64,000 nucleotides of DNA, from the NCBI GenBank assembly GCA_001464355.1, contig LNEU01000023.1:1-64000 (forward strand). Reading direction: 5' to 3'. Below are positions 63,908-64,000 of this stretch, piece by piece. This stretch comes from Burkholderiales bacterium Ga0077544 (lineage in GTDB: Bacteria > Pseudomonadota > Gammaproteobacteria > Burkholderiales > Burkholderiaceae_D). Under the pieces are notes generated by a model, which made no database searches, was not told the DNA's origin, and saw only the letters and a program-made list of their open reading frames with translations. How positions within the stretch are numbered: the stretch's first letter is position 1; each line of letters opens with the position of its first letter. The position numbers and the translations under genes are program-made.

Positions 63908-64000
63908 ATGACTGACAATTCACCCTACACCGTCCCGAGCGAACCTGGTCGCTGGCGTGCCATCACGCTGGCAGTGGCGGTACACGTCGCGCTCCTGGTG
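63908..64000 (+). CDS. tolA: TolA, 5' part only
   Basis: 31 codons before the window ends. They start MTDNSPYTVPSEPGRWR and enter a hydrophobic segment (AITLAVAVHVALLV), the N-terminal anchor that contacts TolQ-TolR. The identification rests on position and this N-terminus. Confidence 0.85.
   Translation, partial: MTDNSPYTVPSEPGRWRAITLAVAVHVALLV

Noticed and set aside
1-64000. CRISPR arrays, tRNA/rRNA genes, insertion sequences, prophage
   Set aside because: No regularly spaced repeats, no cloverleaf-type sequence with CCA end, and no transposase or phage protein were recognised on either strand by reading.

Overview
The window is a stretch of bacterial chromosome of moderate GC content (clearly above 50% by eye) and very high gene density. 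The protein families and gene order (thyA-folA, minCDE, glyA with nrdR, lptFG, tauE-cysI-DUF934-cysH-cysD-cysN-cobA, ybgC-tolQRA, an orphan Bug-type solute receptor, an assimilatory sulfur branch of the APS-reductase type) point to a Betaproteobacterium, most likely Oxalobacteraceae (Herminiimonas/Janthinobacterium-like). That placement is inference from gene content, not a database result. I saw no tRNA, rRNA, insertion sequence, prophage or CRISPR array.

Layout. 1-7.8 kb: 3' part of an MsbA-like ABC exporter, thyA-folA, a large PLP-dependent basic amino acid decarboxylase, an iron-sulfur photolyase-like protein and a small exported protein. 7.9-14.6 kb: a DJ-1/Hsp31-like gene, then a cyclic-di-GMP pair transcribed divergently (sensor HD-GYP phosphodiesterase and PAS-GGDEF cyclase), a low-GC DUF4365 gene that looks imported, and dcd. 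A structured repeat of about 45 bp stands on both sides of the cyclase gene. 14.7-24.5 kb: hrpA, argA (possibly leaderless), yggX, a DUF2721 membrane protein, rdgC and minCDE. 24.6-36 kb: glutathione-dependent formaldehyde oxidation (adhC, fghA), a chemoreceptor with a C-terminal tether pentapeptide, a degenerate RsuA-type pseudouridine synthase, a DUF5610-like protein, a YgiQ radical SAM protein, gshA and two lipoproteins.

37.2-42 kb is the most accessory-looking part. A DJ-1/PfpI gene and an XRE-cupin regulator are divergent from an MHS transporter, a RidA-type imine deaminase, a MOSC protein and a phthalate-dioxygenase-reductase-like flavin/2Fe-2S reductase. The intergenic region carries three copies of a 9-bp operator half-site. 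I propose that this locus takes up and detoxifies or degrades a nitrogen compound, with MOSC plus reductase acting as a two-gene version of the YcbX/mARC N-hydroxy-compound reductases. This is the best candidate in the window for an undescribed system.

42-64 kb is mostly housekeeping: a Crp/Fnr regulator, nrdR, glyA, xth, a Bug receptor, small conserved proteins and a methyltransferase. It continues with a CysB-like regulator facing the tauE-cys-cobA sulfate reduction operon across a 10-bp-arm palindrome, a short CbiX chelatase placed in the lptFG operon, pepA, a YdfG-like dehydrogenase and the start of the Tol-Pal operon, with tolA cut by the window end. The sulfur genes form a complete path: CysDN makes APS, an APS-type CysH reduces it to sulfite, CysI reduces sulfite to sulfide, and CobA (perhaps with CbiX) makes the siroheme that CysI needs.
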